Source: Sabellastarte sp. h YS-2021 (taxonomy: Eukaryota > Annelida > Polychaeta > Sabellida > Sabellidae). Taken from it: a stretch of 64,000 nucleotides of DNA. The stretch spans positions 27,460,573-27,524,572 of the forward strand of contig OZ024940.1 of NCBI GenBank assembly GCA_964017235.1, read 5' to 3'. Position numbers and translations under genes: made by a program. The notes under the pieces are model-generated. The model was not told the origin of the DNA. It worked only from the letters and a program-made list of their open reading frames with translations, and ran no database searches. Positions 54,252-64,000 of this stretch are shown piece after piece (position 1 is the stretch's first letter; each line of letters begins with the position of its first letter).

Positions 54252-54722
54252 CTGAAAGACAAATGTGATTTGTGAGCATATTTACTTTTGGCATTGCTTA
54301 TCAATTATTCCAGATCTGTGAACCGAATGTTCAATACTAAAAACTGGTTTTATCTTTAAAAATCATAATTAAACGTTCCTTGCCATAGCGTTTTGTTTGA
54401 CATGTAAAAAACTATCAATAAAGTAATTATTAATCCTTTATGAAACATATTCTTGAAGTGTTTAATTGCCCAAGATGGAAACCTTTCCAACTTTAAGTCT
54501 AAACTAAGCACATTTGTCATTCAATTATTCATTTTCTATCTATAATTTTAATAGGCATATTGTTTAAAAGTTAACACATTTACTTCATATATCTCACACA
54601 AAGGTTTTAATCCCAGCCCACAACTGAAGTTGGAAAGCTGTAACTCCATGGCATTGCCCTGTAACTTCAATTGTAGTGTGAGTGAAATAATACTGGAATA
54701 TATTTGTCTCCCACAGGTTTAC

Positions 54723-54839
54723 CTTCAAATCCGCCAGAACAGTGTGTACATCCTTCGGTTGGACTGCATTGTGCCAGTGAACTGCATCTGGCAGGGCAAT
54801 AATTGACACAATTCGGTCCCCATGTTCCAGTCTCACAAG
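54723..54839 (-). CDS. Host gene exon, laminin/MEGF-type EGF
   Basis: Encodes ACETGTWGPNCVNYCPARCS and SLAQCSPTEGCTHCSGGFE. The eight cysteines with GTWGPNC match MEGF/laminin-type EGF rather than the calcium-binding type of its neighbours. Confidence 0.88.
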
Positions 54840-55236
54840 CTGTTTGAAATGGATTCAGAATTGTTAAAATTGGTTGCACTGCCATTTCACTTTTTACAAA
54901 AAGCACACGAGAAGGGAGGAAAAGTTAAGGTTACACAATTAATATTGTATTATTATGTATTTACCATTAAGAATTGATTATTGTAAAGTATGAAGGCAAT
55001 TTTACAGTGCTTTTTCTAAAATTTCATCGACATATGTTTGGGGACCTCCTTTGTTTTCCTGCTTCCTTTTAACAGAAAGGCTGTTGTGAGTTGGACTTAA
55101 ATCCGAAGCCAATGTTTTTTGGACAATCTGAATATACATAAGATAATTAACTACCCTACCGTATGTCAAAAAATCTGACGGCATGCATTGCTACATGTTT
55201 TAGCATGTAAAAAGGAATTAACACGTCATATTTTAC

Positions 55237-55371
55237 CAGTGCATGTCCTTTTGTCAACTTGACGTTGATATCCATCCATACACAAACATTCATATGAACC
55301 ATTTGTGTTATAACAGGTGCTGGTTTCCAGGTCACAGGTATTTGTTGAATTGTTCACACATTCATTGATAT
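55237..55371 (-). CDS. Host gene exon, calcium-binding EGF
   Basis: Encodes DINECVNNSTNTCDLETSTC and YNTNGSYECLCMDGYQRQVD, one EGF module with N-x-S/T sites. Confidence 0.9.
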
Positions 55372-55510
55372 CTTTAAAATAATACAGAATTATAGTTATT
55401 TATTGAATTCTAGAAGTGGCGGCAACTAGAACCTAATATGATGTACAAAGTGTTCTTTTTCAATGAATATGACAAGATGTAAGTAGAGCCTATTATCCTT
55501 GTGTGTACAG

Positions 55511-55735
55511 AGGTTGGCTCGGTGGTGTAACGGTTAGAGTTCCTGCCTCCAACCTCTGAGGCCGCCGGTTCAAATTTCGGGCAGGGCATTTCATGTTGGA
55601 AAGTTGGTAGTTACTTGCCGATGCCCGGTGGTTTACAGTGCAGTATGCACTGGTTTCCTCCAAATGTAAACTACTCGTTGCAATATGACCCTGGCTGTTG
55701 AGCACGATGTTAAACAACAAATAAATCCAAATCCT
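55511..55735 (+). mobile_element. tRNA-derived SINE
   Basis: Plus strand: A-box-like GTGGTGTAACGGTTAGAGTT, B-box-like GGTTCAAATTT, tail CATGTTGGAAAGTTGGTAGT and CCCTGGCTGTTGAGCACGAT, ending in AAATAAATCCAAATCC. Same family as 22229 and 28825 (opposite strand). In an intron of the host gene. Confidence 0.78.
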
Positions 55736-55749
55736 TGTGTGTACAGAGG

Positions 55750-55925
55750 TGCCGAGGGGCCACGGTGGCAGAATGAAGGCCGAGGTTCTGTTCCCGGCAT
55801 GGCCTCAAGTGGGAAAGTTAGTAGTTGCTTGCCATGGTGGGCAGTTTACAGAACAGAACCCTGATGAACTATCCATCGTGATATGACCTGTACAGTGTTG
55901 AAAGCAACATAAAACCCCCAGATAA
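55750..55925 (+). mobile_element. tRNA-derived SINE, second family
   Basis: Follows the preceding SINE directly. GGCCACGGTGGCAGAATGAA head, B-box replaced by GTTCTGTTCCC, and tail GTGATATGACCTGTACAGTG that matches the copies at 57465 and 61958. Confidence 0.7.
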
Positions 55926-56308
55926 ATGTACAAAAGTGCCAAAATACAAGAGGTAACTAAATAGTATCATCATATTACTCTTTACTTGATTCCTCACTTT
56001 AATTGTGGTATGAAGTCTGAACACCAAACAAATTTCCCAGAAGTTGCCAACTAGAAGTTGCCATAAGTAAAAGTAAATGGCTGACATTTTGCAAGTTTGA
56101 CTTGTACCAAATCCACTTTATTCAGTTTTTTTGGTGAGAAGTTCCCATTGAAACATCTGATGCACTCTGTAATTAGTTTTCGGTATTAGATATGTATCAT
56201 ATGTCATGTCATATTTTAGCTATGTTTAAAAGCAATGTTAATATGTACTGAGTGTTCACTTGAACACTGCCCCCGTTTATTGTTACAAATTAGAAAATCA
56301 TGTATAGG

Positions 56309-56455
56309 TCCACGGTGACCTAGTGGTTTGCAAGTTTGGCAAATAATCACAGGAGTCACGTGTGTGGGTTTGACTCCCACAAGTGACAATGCAGAGGACT
56401 TGGCCTAATATGACCCTTGCTGTTGAACAGGACGTAAAATACCATGTTTGACTTT
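56309..56455 (+). mobile_element. tRNA-derived SINE, third family
   Basis: GGTCCACGGTGACCTAGTGG head, GGGTTTGACTCC B-box-like, and tail AAGTGACAATGCAGAGGACT plus CTTGCTGTTGAACAGGACGT shared with the SINE at 19677. Confidence 0.7.
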
Positions 56456-56682
56456 AAATCAACATTTTAACATTTAGTATCAAATTTGAAATTTTCCTGA
56501 AGTAAACTAATTGCATCTGTAAATTTCAATTATTCCATTATCATACTATGATTGTGATTGATGCTGTTTTATGAAGAGAGGTTTTTACCCCAGCCTCCAC
56601 AAGATTCTGTACACATAAACCTCAAACTGATATATGCTGAAACACTGTTTGTATTAGGTTTAGAATGTATGCTTAAGCATAC

Positions 56683-56808
56683 CTGTGCAGGTTTCATTGT
56701 TTGCATCAAGACTCCATCCCATGAGGCAAAAACACTCGGGTTGATCATTGATGCCATTTCTGCAGTTGTCACATCCTGTGTTGTTACAAAGCTCCTCAAT
56801 AGTTGGGT
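56683..56808 (-). CDS. Host gene exon, EGF-like module
   Basis: Encodes DPTIEELCNNTGCDNCRNGI and NDQPECFCLMGWSLDANNET, a six-Cys EGF-like module with non-standard N-terminal spacing. Confidence 0.82.
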
Positions 56809-57158
56809 CTGAAAAGTTTTTATGACTCGTTCAGTACACATTTTAACACTCCACTATGTTAGATTGCTCTTGAATAAAAAGTCTGACATCATTAGTAAGT
56901 AATAGCTATTTTTTACCTTGGAATTACATTCTGGCATCATAAATAGAATGCGTACATTGGATAACATTACAGATTGGCTTTTGCAGTTATACATAGCCTT
57001 ATCTCAGTAGAAGGGTTTCCTTTAGCCTTGCAAAGTTGGTTTACAAGTGCAAAGGAAAATAGATCAAATTTTTGATATCCTCAATTGAAATTCAGTTTCG
57101 GATCTTTGATTTTTTTAAAAGACTTATGTATTCAGAAATAAGTATTTTTAGACTATAC

Positions 57159-57287
57159 CAGGGATGCAAGATACATTGTTGGACGTGTCAATATAAAATC
57201 CATCGTAACAGTCACAAAAGAAAGATCCAACATCATTTTTGCATATCTGTTGACATCCTGCAGTGCCCTCTTTACATTCATCAATAT
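57159..57287 (-). CDS. Host gene exon, calcium-binding EGF
   Basis: Encodes DIDECKEGTAGCQQICKNDV and GSFFCDCYDGFYIDTSNNVS, one complete EGF module. Confidence 0.9.
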
Positions 57288-57464
57288 CTAATAAAGACAA
57301 CAAATAAGTGAAATACTATTTTTAAACATTATAAATGGATGATATCTGTTCATGTATAGTTCTGTATGAATAACACAATGAAATAAATACTGTTTCTCTA
57401 TGGTTCCTATTCTTAAAACTCATAAGCTATGATTTATATTAAATTTCATCTAGTTTTATAACTA

Positions 57465-57690
57465 AAGTGGTAACACTCTCACCTCCCACCTCTGAGGCCG
57501 TGGTTCGATCCCCGTCATGGCCTGATGTGGGAAAGCTGGTAGTTGCTTGCTGTTGGTTGGCAGTTTACAGTACAGAACCTTAGCGAACTCTATGTACTGG
57601 TTTCCTCTGCCCTTCTAACTACCCGTCGTGATATGACCTGTACAGTGTTGAAAGCGACGTAAAACCCCAAATAAATAAATAAATAAAACT
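57465..57690 (+). mobile_element. tRNA-derived SINE
   Basis: TGGTAACACTCTCACCTCCC head, GGTTCGATCCCCG B box, GGGAAAGCTGGTAGTTGCTT body, AATAAATAAATAAATAAAAC tail. Same family as 61958 and 25443. Confidence 0.82.
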
Positions 57691-57854
57691 AAAGCTGAAC
57701 ATTTGAACAAATTGCTACCTTTCAAATCCATTTCAACAGAAGCTAGTTGCTATGTGGGCAGAAGTTTTAGTTGGTAAACAGAAGGTAATGATAGGGAAAG
57801 TGCATTTTTGGAGTAAAGCAGTTCTTTGAGTTTGGTATTATTGCAATTATTTAC

Positions 57855-57974
57855 CTGTACAGTTTCCTTCACCACTGAATCCATCAAGGCAGGGGCAAGC
57901 GTAAGATCCAATAGTATTGACACAGACACTGTTTTCTAAGCAATTGTGATTGCCAGTGCTGCATTCATTTTCAT
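57855..57974 (-). CDS. Host gene exon, calcium-binding EGF
   Basis: Encodes [20 protein letters not shown] and [20 protein letters not shown], one complete EGF module. Confidence 0.9.
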
Positions 57975-58423
57975 CTGCAATAAAAATGTTTCTTTTGTAA
58001 TTTACTCCAATTAAAATAGTTGTGACCTGTCATAATCTTGGTGTCATGGTGCTTGAGGGTTTAGACATTGAAGGCCTTTCTGTCCGTAACTTACGTTGGT
58101 AAAAGCTAAAGTTTTTACATTTAGCTAAGCAGCCACAGACATATTGGGACAGATGCTCAGCATTGCAGGTTGGAGTTAAACCCCCAACATGAGTTGAGAG
58201 TAGTTGGCAAGTGATTAACTAAATAACATTTTAATATACTGTAATGCAATACTTCCAATTTACTACACAAGGACTGATGTCAACCCCAGTACATAATGTC
58301 TGTTTCTGGACAGACAAAAGCGTTGTTGAATTTACAAAAAATAAAAAAAAATATGTACCATTACTATAAGTTTATATGATACAGATACTGAGTAAAAATG
58401 ACCCATCTGAAACTAGGTCTTAC

Positions 58424-58621
58424 CAGTGCATCCCCCTTCTGACCCAGATTTTCTTGTGTACCCCGCATTGCAATCCCCACATGTATATGGTAATGCTCCG
58501 TTGGTATAATTGGCTGCCTTTACATCAGTACACACTGTATTTGCACCTGTGCAGTTATCAGCTTCAAGACAGCCACAGGGATTGTCCACGCAGCCATCTA
58601 TATCCTCAGTACAGTAGTCAC
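58424..58621 (-). CDS. Host gene exon, Cys-rich EGF-like module
   Basis: Encodes GDYCTEDIDGCVDNPCGCLE and about 46 further residues with many cysteines (CTGANTVC, YTCGDCNAGY). Longer than a standard EGF exon; the first two residues complete the preceding module. Confidence 0.85.
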
Positions 58622-60097
58622 CTGAAAAGACAATTTTAATTGAGTGAAATGTGAACATTACTGTCTTCCATGCAAAGGGAAATAGTGTTCTTTAAAATAT
58701 AAGCTTGCATTTCTACCCAATTAGAATTTGGAGTAGTCAATATACTCACTTTTTATATTCATTTTCTATGATCCCAACTACCAACATAGCAGCGATGGAT
58801 ATTAGTGCAGTATTCGTAAAACTGGAGAGTATGCAGGCGTTTTAAATGGCCTGAGCTTTTGGTGACACCTGGACATTCAGATTGTTTTACCAGGATCAAA
58901 ATATTGACAACATGTACTTTGCTGTGATTAACAAAGTATCTAATTCTATTTTCCAGAATTTCCATTTCCAGAGTCAGTTTTGTGACTTAACATGAAACGG
59001 GTTTTCAATGGATGAGTGAGTTAGCAAATCTGGTATATTATCACATACTGTCACTTCTGTGTAGGTTTGTGTCCTACAAATGTCAATACTGAGGGACTAT
59101 CCCAATTTGACCCTGGTTGTTGAACAGGGTGTAAAACACTACATAAATTGACCCTTTGAACTAGTAAGGTGATGCAAGGACAGACCCTAGGTTAATCTTG
59201 CATGATATCCTGAGCATGATATTGAATCAGACATCCAGCGATTGAGGTGAAAGTCGAGAGATTAATATATCCACTCAAACAATGAATTATAAAGTTTCCA
59301 TCAACATTTTCATCTGTTTTGGAATAATTAAAAATTGCTAAATCCATTAAAATGTGTCGCATTGAAGTTCTAATTTTATACGTGGGTGGTCATTGATGAA
59401 GTAGTTTAATATATTCTTGTAATATAATATAACCGACCTACTAATTGTGACTCATTTGCTTCATTTATGTGGACATTATCATTTTAATTTCAAATATTAT
59501 ACAGGAGTTGAGCTGGGTGTGTTTGGTTGGTACACCCATACATATTTCATTTTTGGTAAATGGTGTCAATTGAGAAACTGGGAGATTATATATTATAAAA
59601 CCCCAAGCGAATGTGTCTCCAGTGATTGATTATGTTTGGTTTGTAATGCATTGTTGACCTTATTCATTTCAGTATATATTGTCTGTGAATTGGTTTACTC
59701 CATGAGATTATGAATTGCAAAATCCAATCGAACAAGCTTTTATTGTTTGGCACATTATCAAGGAAGGTGTGTGTGTGTGTATGTGGGGAGGTGTATATGC
59801 TAAAATCTGTTCTTGGGATTTTTACCAGATAATTTTAGTCAAGTTATGCATTTATACATACATGCGCAAAAGAGTGAGTAAACCAGTAAATGCCATTGAA
59901 ACGGGCGATACAAATAAAGTGTAAATGTCAAATTAATAAATCATACTGACCCAAAGGGGAAAAACAAACAAGCAAACCAATCACTTTCACACACAGTTTT
60001 AATTTAATACATTGTACATGAACAAGAAATGTGTATTTCTTCAAGAAGGGCATACAGATGTGATACACCCACATATTTAGCTGTGGCTTAATAATAC
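58622..60097 (-). other. Intron of the host gene
   Basis: No exon seen. A SINE tail fragment occurs at about 59070-59145 (TCAATACTGAGGGACT and CCTGGTTGTTGAACAGGGTG), and a short GT microsatellite at 59766-59780. Confidence 0.55.
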
Positions 60098-60273
60098 CTG
60101 TCCATCCAGTTGCGCATTCACATTCCACTATTTGGAACAAAGATCCTTCATCAGTTCCAGCTATTACTTGGTTGAAATCACATATTCCATTTGTAGAGCT
60201 GTTACATCTGCAAAATCTGATCTTGACCACATGAGTGGGGGCTTGACTACCTCTGGTATCCCGTGCGTTGAAT
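60098..60273 (-). CDS. Host gene exon, mucin-like post-cadherin Cys-rich segment
   Basis: Encodes FNARDTRGSQAPTHVVKIRF and then CRCNSSTNGICDFNQ and IVECECATGWTG. This follows the cadherin-like beta segment in MUC4-like/mucin-like proteins and leads directly into the EGF array. Confidence 0.85.
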
Positions 60274-60536
60274 CTGTAATTGAATGTTAACATGAAAGTC
60301 AATAAATAGAATTTTACAAAACATAAACTTTAAATATATAAATTTGGTTTATACTATGGGATTAAGCTTTGTAAAAAACTTTTAAATTGCACAATTAAGT
60401 GGAGCAACTTTACACAAATCTGCAGTTTTTGGCTGTTTTTTTCACTTTGAGAAACAGTACTTGATATGAGATATCTAGAACTGGGGTACCCACAGAAGTT
60501 AAGACAGTTAAAAAGTGGTATATAAAGAACACTTAC

Positions 60537-60765
60537 TCTAGGGTAACTTCATTGTCAGTTTGGGGTGTCCATGCAAAGGTATCGCTGGATAAAGTTGCTT
60601 GATCAGAAATGTCAGTGGTGATGTTATTTGTCAGCATGGTCAAGTTGAAGGATGCTGTTGCATTATCACCTAGATCATTATCCTTTGCTAAAACAACCAG
60701 TGTAGCCTCTACCCCCACTGTTATATTCCACCATTCACTGACAGACAATGTTGGTCTTGTGTTAG
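60537..60765 (-). CDS. Host gene exon, cadherin/Ig-like beta segment
   Basis: Encodes NTRPTLSVSEWWNITVGVEA and about 55 further residues (VVLAKDNDLGDNATASFNLT, FAWTPQTDNEVTL). The pattern suits a cadherin-like or dystroglycan-type beta sandwich found in mucin-like proteins before the EGF array. The exon ends in phase 2 and the Glu codon is completed by the next exon. Confidence 0.83.
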
Positions 60766-60974
60766 CTGAAAAAATCAATTTAATTTTAAAGCCAATGACT
60801 CACTATGTTTCCCCCCTTTTATTTTTCTTGTGATGTTCAGAATATTGTACAATACATGACAATACATATACAAATATAAAAGGTTCATTGATACTGAAAG
60901 AACATTTAACTGCAGTTTTACAATAAATAATTTTACCAGGGTATAGATCATGATCATGCTTAATATCAATTGCC

Positions 60975-61905
60975 ATGACTATGGGGTATCATCTTAAACT
61001 TAATCCAGATAAGACAGAGTTTATTCTGTTCAGCTTTAAAAATGTCTGTACAAAACTTGGCAAATTTTTCCCAGTTAATATACTTGGTACCCCACTGTCA
61101 CCTGCTGAGGCAATCAGGAACCTTGGTGTCTGGTTTGATTCAGATTTTTCCTTCTCTTGCCATGTCAGGAATATCTGTAAGGCTTGTTTTGTCCATATCA
61201 GGGATTTAAAGCAACTCAGAGGGTATTTTACACATGAAACTGCTCTCTTGGCTGCAAATGCCTTGGTTGGAAGTCGGCTTGACTACTGCAATTCCCTATT
61301 CAAAAGTCTATCTGCTCTTTACCTTCGTAGGCTCCAATGTGTTCAGAACAGTCTAGCTAGAATTGTGGTGAATACCACCAAGTACTCACATATCACTCCG
61401 GTAAGAAAGAGTCTTCATTGGTTCATGCATCGCTCTGTATTCAAGACGGCCCTATTGGTGTACAAGTTTCTACATAGTGGCCACCCAAAATACTTTGAAC
61501 CTTTCCTTAAAGCTAGACAGAGTGTGTACAGAACACGCAGAAGTCAATCTGAGGGTGTTTTGCTTGAGGTTCCACGTTTTGCATCGATATACAAGTCAAA
61601 AAAGCATTTTGGCCTTAGCTTTGCATATGATGCTCCGATGATTTGGAATGATCTCCCTGATGATATACGCTCAGCTAAATTTCTCCTCAATCAGGAACAA
61701 GTTGAAAACTTACCTCTTTGAAAAAGCCTACCCACCCGAGTTTTTTTTCCTCAGTTTTCATTTCGTCTTCTCCGTGGTGCGGACCCCTGAAATGTCTTTG
61801 ATTTAACGATTACGATCTCTGATTTTTGGCCTTATGCGTCTTAGAGTCTATCAATATATAGAGATTAAGCGCTATAAAAGTATTATTAGATATTAGAATT
61901 AAAAT
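60975..61905 (+). mobile_element. LINE, 3' fragment
   Basis: A 248-codon frame (60975-61721) of the RT C-terminal part: KLNPDKTEFILFSFKN, NLGVWFDSDFSFSCHVRNIC, SRLDYCNSLFKSL and FGLSFAYDAPMIWNDLPDDI. The catalytic YADD region is upstream of the fragment and missing, so it is 5' truncated, as usual for LINEs. The 3' UTR ends in GAGATTAAGCGCTATAAAAG followed by TATTATTAGATATTAG. Antisense to the host gene, inside its intron. Same family as the LINE split by the Polinton. Confidence 0.88.
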
Positions 61906-61957
61906 CATCCTTCACATATTCATGTTTCATTAAGATCTGAATATTGCAATAGGAAAA

Positions 61958-62182
61958 GGTGAGGCCACGTTGGTAGAGTGGTAACACTCTCACCTCCCAC
62001 CTCTGAGACCGGGGTTTGGTTCGTGGGAAAGCTGGTAGTTGCTGGCCGTTGGTCGGCAGTTTACAGTACAGAACCCTGACGAACTGTATGTACTGGTTTC
62101 CTCTGCCCTTCCAACTACCCAACGTGATATGACCTGTACAGCTTTCAAAGCGATGTAAAACCCCAAATAAATAAAACAATAG
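61958..62182 (+). mobile_element. tRNA-derived SINE
   Basis: Head AGGCCACGTTGGTAGAGTGG with TAACACTCTCACC, body GGGAAAGCTGGTAGTTGCTG, tail AACCCCAAATAAATAAA-like. Closely matches 57465. Confidence 0.82.
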
Positions 62183-62930
62183 GAAAGCTTTCTGAATGAC
62201 AAATGAGATAAAGCATATTACAGATGAAGACAACAAGTGAGATATGGGTAAAATAGCTTAATGGCTCAAAAATCTCATGTAGCATTGGCTTTTCATTACT
62301 GTGAATATGTTTCACCTATGATTATGCTGTAATTCTTTAGATATATTTGGGTTCATTTTACTCATAAGTCCTTGAAATTTGTAATAATGAATATAAAAAA
62401 CCCTGTGAAGTATATTTTTAAATTGTATTATCCAAAAAGACAATATGAAAATCATATATTACACAATTTTTCAGATACTTGGGGGCTTAGTGATTTCCTG
62501 TTTTGTACTAATGTTGAAAACATACTGGAACAGGTCATCAGCTTTGCCACTTGTTGAAGTAGAACATAACCCCTGGGTTACAGCATGGGATTTAGATACC
62601 AAAATTGCTACTGTTTTTCTTTACAATTACGAATGCAATATTTATCACTTTTATGACTTTGACAATGCTTAAAGTACAGATAAAATTTGAGTCACCATTG
62701 ATAAGTCCTTATTGCATGTTTTTCTGTCCTGGCATGATACTATTTACATCAAAAGTTATTTTAAGAAGTGCAGAAAAATGTTGACTATGTACAATTTAGA
62801 TTTCAGTTGGGTGGTTAATCCTGTGTATCATCAATTTTTGGCTTTAATATGACATTAAAACCCAGATAAATAATTTATTGATTTTATTTTTGAAGAAAAA
62901 TGTGAGTCATAAGTGAATTAATTGACTTAC
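62183..62930 (-). other. Intron of the host gene
   Basis: No exon or recognised repeat between the SINE and the most upstream exon visible. Confidence 0.5.
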
Positions 62931-62999
62931 CTAAATCTTGCTGAGTGACTGTGTTTCCTTCTTCTGTTGACCTAGTTGCATTTGCAAACTGTTCATCAG
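62931..62999 (-). CDS. Host gene, most upstream exon seen
   Basis: 69 bases encoding DEQFANATRSTEEGNTVTQQ and DL, with donor GTAAGT and acceptor CTACAG. Phase agrees with the cadherin-like exon downstream. Short and without a domain, so the call rests on splice signals and phase. Confidence 0.65.
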   Translation of the reverse strand: MMNSLQMQLGQQKKETQSLSKI

Positions 63000-63394
63000 C
63001 TGTAGCATTATGAAATAAGAAATAATTTTAATAAATTTGCTGAATGATTATAACAGTACATTAAGTATGAAAATAAATTACGTATTGTCTTAAACATGGT
63101 ATAATGAGCATAACTTCCGTAATCTTACTGTGGCCAAGAATTGGACATCTATGAGTTTAAAACCATTTTAACTCTTACACAGTGTATCTTTTATCATCAA
63201 ACTGAATAGTGTTTTGTAAATGACTAGGTATTGGTGGATATCTTACCTATACATATATGTATCTCTTTTGTCTACTACTTAACATATATATTATTGAACC
63301 AAATTAAATAAATCATACTTGTACATAGCATCATTAATAGAACAATTGTAAATACCGGTTTGGTAAGCTATCACAACAGAAATACTAAGTTTGT
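63000..63394 (-). other. Intron or 5' flank, no exon seen
   Basis: A GTAAGA donor-like site near 63244 has no convincing exon attached. Confidence 0.45.
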
Positions 63395-64000
63395 ACCCAG
63401 TAAACATTGCAAACGTTTATAAATGTTTAGTAAACCTGTAAACATTTTTAAAACCAAATATAAACCTAAATATTGACAATTATTCAATATTATGGGTTTA
63501 TAAACGTTTCAGCAACAATAGGTTGGTATATACACATTTAAAAATGTTTTTAAATGTTTTACAAAGAGTCAAGAATCTGTTAAAATCATTTTATGGATGA
63601 TCATGTCATCACAGCCATTTTGAAGAGAAACTGGTGAAAAATTGCTGTAAGTATATCTTGCTGTATCACTTTTGTTTGAAGCCATCATTACATTCTACGT
63701 AGAGATATAAAAGTATAATATTGATGATATTATATACTTTTATATCTCTACTTAGAATTTGATGATGGCTTAAAACAACAGTGATACAGCAAGATATGCT
63801 TACAGAAATATTTCTCCAGTTTTTTAAATGGTGTGCAAATGTTTATAAATGTTTATGTATTATCGTTTATAAACGTATATGCTTAAACATTTATAAACGT
63901 TTATATGTGAACGTTTAGGGACCCATCATTTTAAACCTAAACTAAACCATTCATAGTTAGGTTTATAAACATTTATAAATTTTTGTAATGTTTACTGGGT
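63395..64000. mobile_element. Foldback MITE-like element
   Basis: Starts ACCCAGTAAACATT and the window ends AATGTTTACTGGGT, its exact reverse complement, over 606 bp. Inner arms GAGATATAAAAGTATAATAT and ATATACTTTTATATCTC, and CTGTATCAC/GTGATACAG, make it almost a complete hairpin centred near 63724. Rich in AAACGTTTATAAATGTTTA words. No coding capacity. Any target duplication on the right is outside the window. Confidence 0.85.

Larger units (their letters stand above)
40363..62999 (-). other. Host gene: mucin/EGF/SEA type I membrane protein, 3' part
   Basis: Twenty exons on the minus strand, each with GT donor and AG acceptor. Phases are compatible throughout and the joined coding length is 3,233 bases, which with one base from the missing upstream exon gives 1,078 codons ending at the TAA at 40363-40365. 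Order: mucin-like/cadherin-like segment, EGF-type repeats, Thr/Gln-rich mucin exon, SEA domain with GSVIV, transmembrane helix, cytoplasmic tail. Most EGF exons use phase 1 introns at both ends, as in shuffled EGF genes. Architecture resembles MUC4-like or mucin-like transmembrane proteins with SEA. The 5' end is beyond 64,000. Probably a secretory-pathway cell-surface protein; the ligand is unknown. Confidence 0.85.

Noticed and set aside
63230-63260. Additional host exon near a GTAAGA donor
   Set aside because: No acceptor and no coding sequence with matching phase upstream of it.

Overview
The window is AT-rich animal DNA with intron-split genes, tRNA-derived SINEs, LINE remnants and two large mobile elements. 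The SINE types and the EGF/SEA mucin-like host gene suggest a marine lophotrochozoan, most likely a mollusc. This is inferred from the sequence style; no species marker is visible.

Layout. 1-5403 is gene-poor DNA with short tandem repeats. 5404-5781 is the 3' part of a decayed minus-strand LINE. It is cut by a Polinton/Maverick (adintovirus-like) element at 5782-18514 (12,733 bp), which has about 410-bp terminal inverted repeats and a perfect 6-bp target duplication GGCATT (5776-5781 and 18515-18520). The LINE resumes at 18515-19060. 19061-40200 is non-coding and repeat-rich: SINEs, a conserved 'aaggaggtt' marine repeat, GACCTTGACC-rich repeats, and a 29.8-38.5 kb block of degenerate duplications that contains a 5S rRNA-like segment.

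The Polinton carries, all on the plus strand: protein-primed DNA polymerase B (three ORF pieces, two frameshifts), a DDE integrase with C-terminal chromodomain, two small unassigned proteins, a penton-like minor capsid protein, a basic/amphipathic core-type protein, the major capsid protein (broken by two close frameshifts), an adenain-type cysteine protease, two minisatellite blocks, and an A32/FtsK-like packaging ATPase with an N-terminal zinc finger. Three good TATA boxes precede polB, the penton gene and the ATPase. The set covers replication, integration, capsid, maturation and packaging, so the element is virus-like, but this copy is defective because polB and the major capsid gene are broken.

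40.2-63.0 kb is the 3' half of a host gene on the minus strand. I could join 20 exons with consistent splice phases (3,233 coding bases): a mucin/cadherin-like extracellular part, nine or ten EGF-type modules, a 242-codon Thr/Gln-rich mucin exon, a SEA domain with an autoproteolysis-type GSVIV motif, a 15-base microexon, a transmembrane helix and a short cytoplasmic tail. The 5' end lies beyond 64,000. The intron between the mucin exon and the SEA exon holds a DIRS-like tyrosine-recombinase retrotransposon (44832-51193, minus strand) with inverted terminal repeats, an internal complementary region, gag, RT, RNase H and recombinase, all frameshifted. Other introns hold SINEs and a second LINE fragment (60975-61905). 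A foldback MITE-like element occupies 63395-64000.
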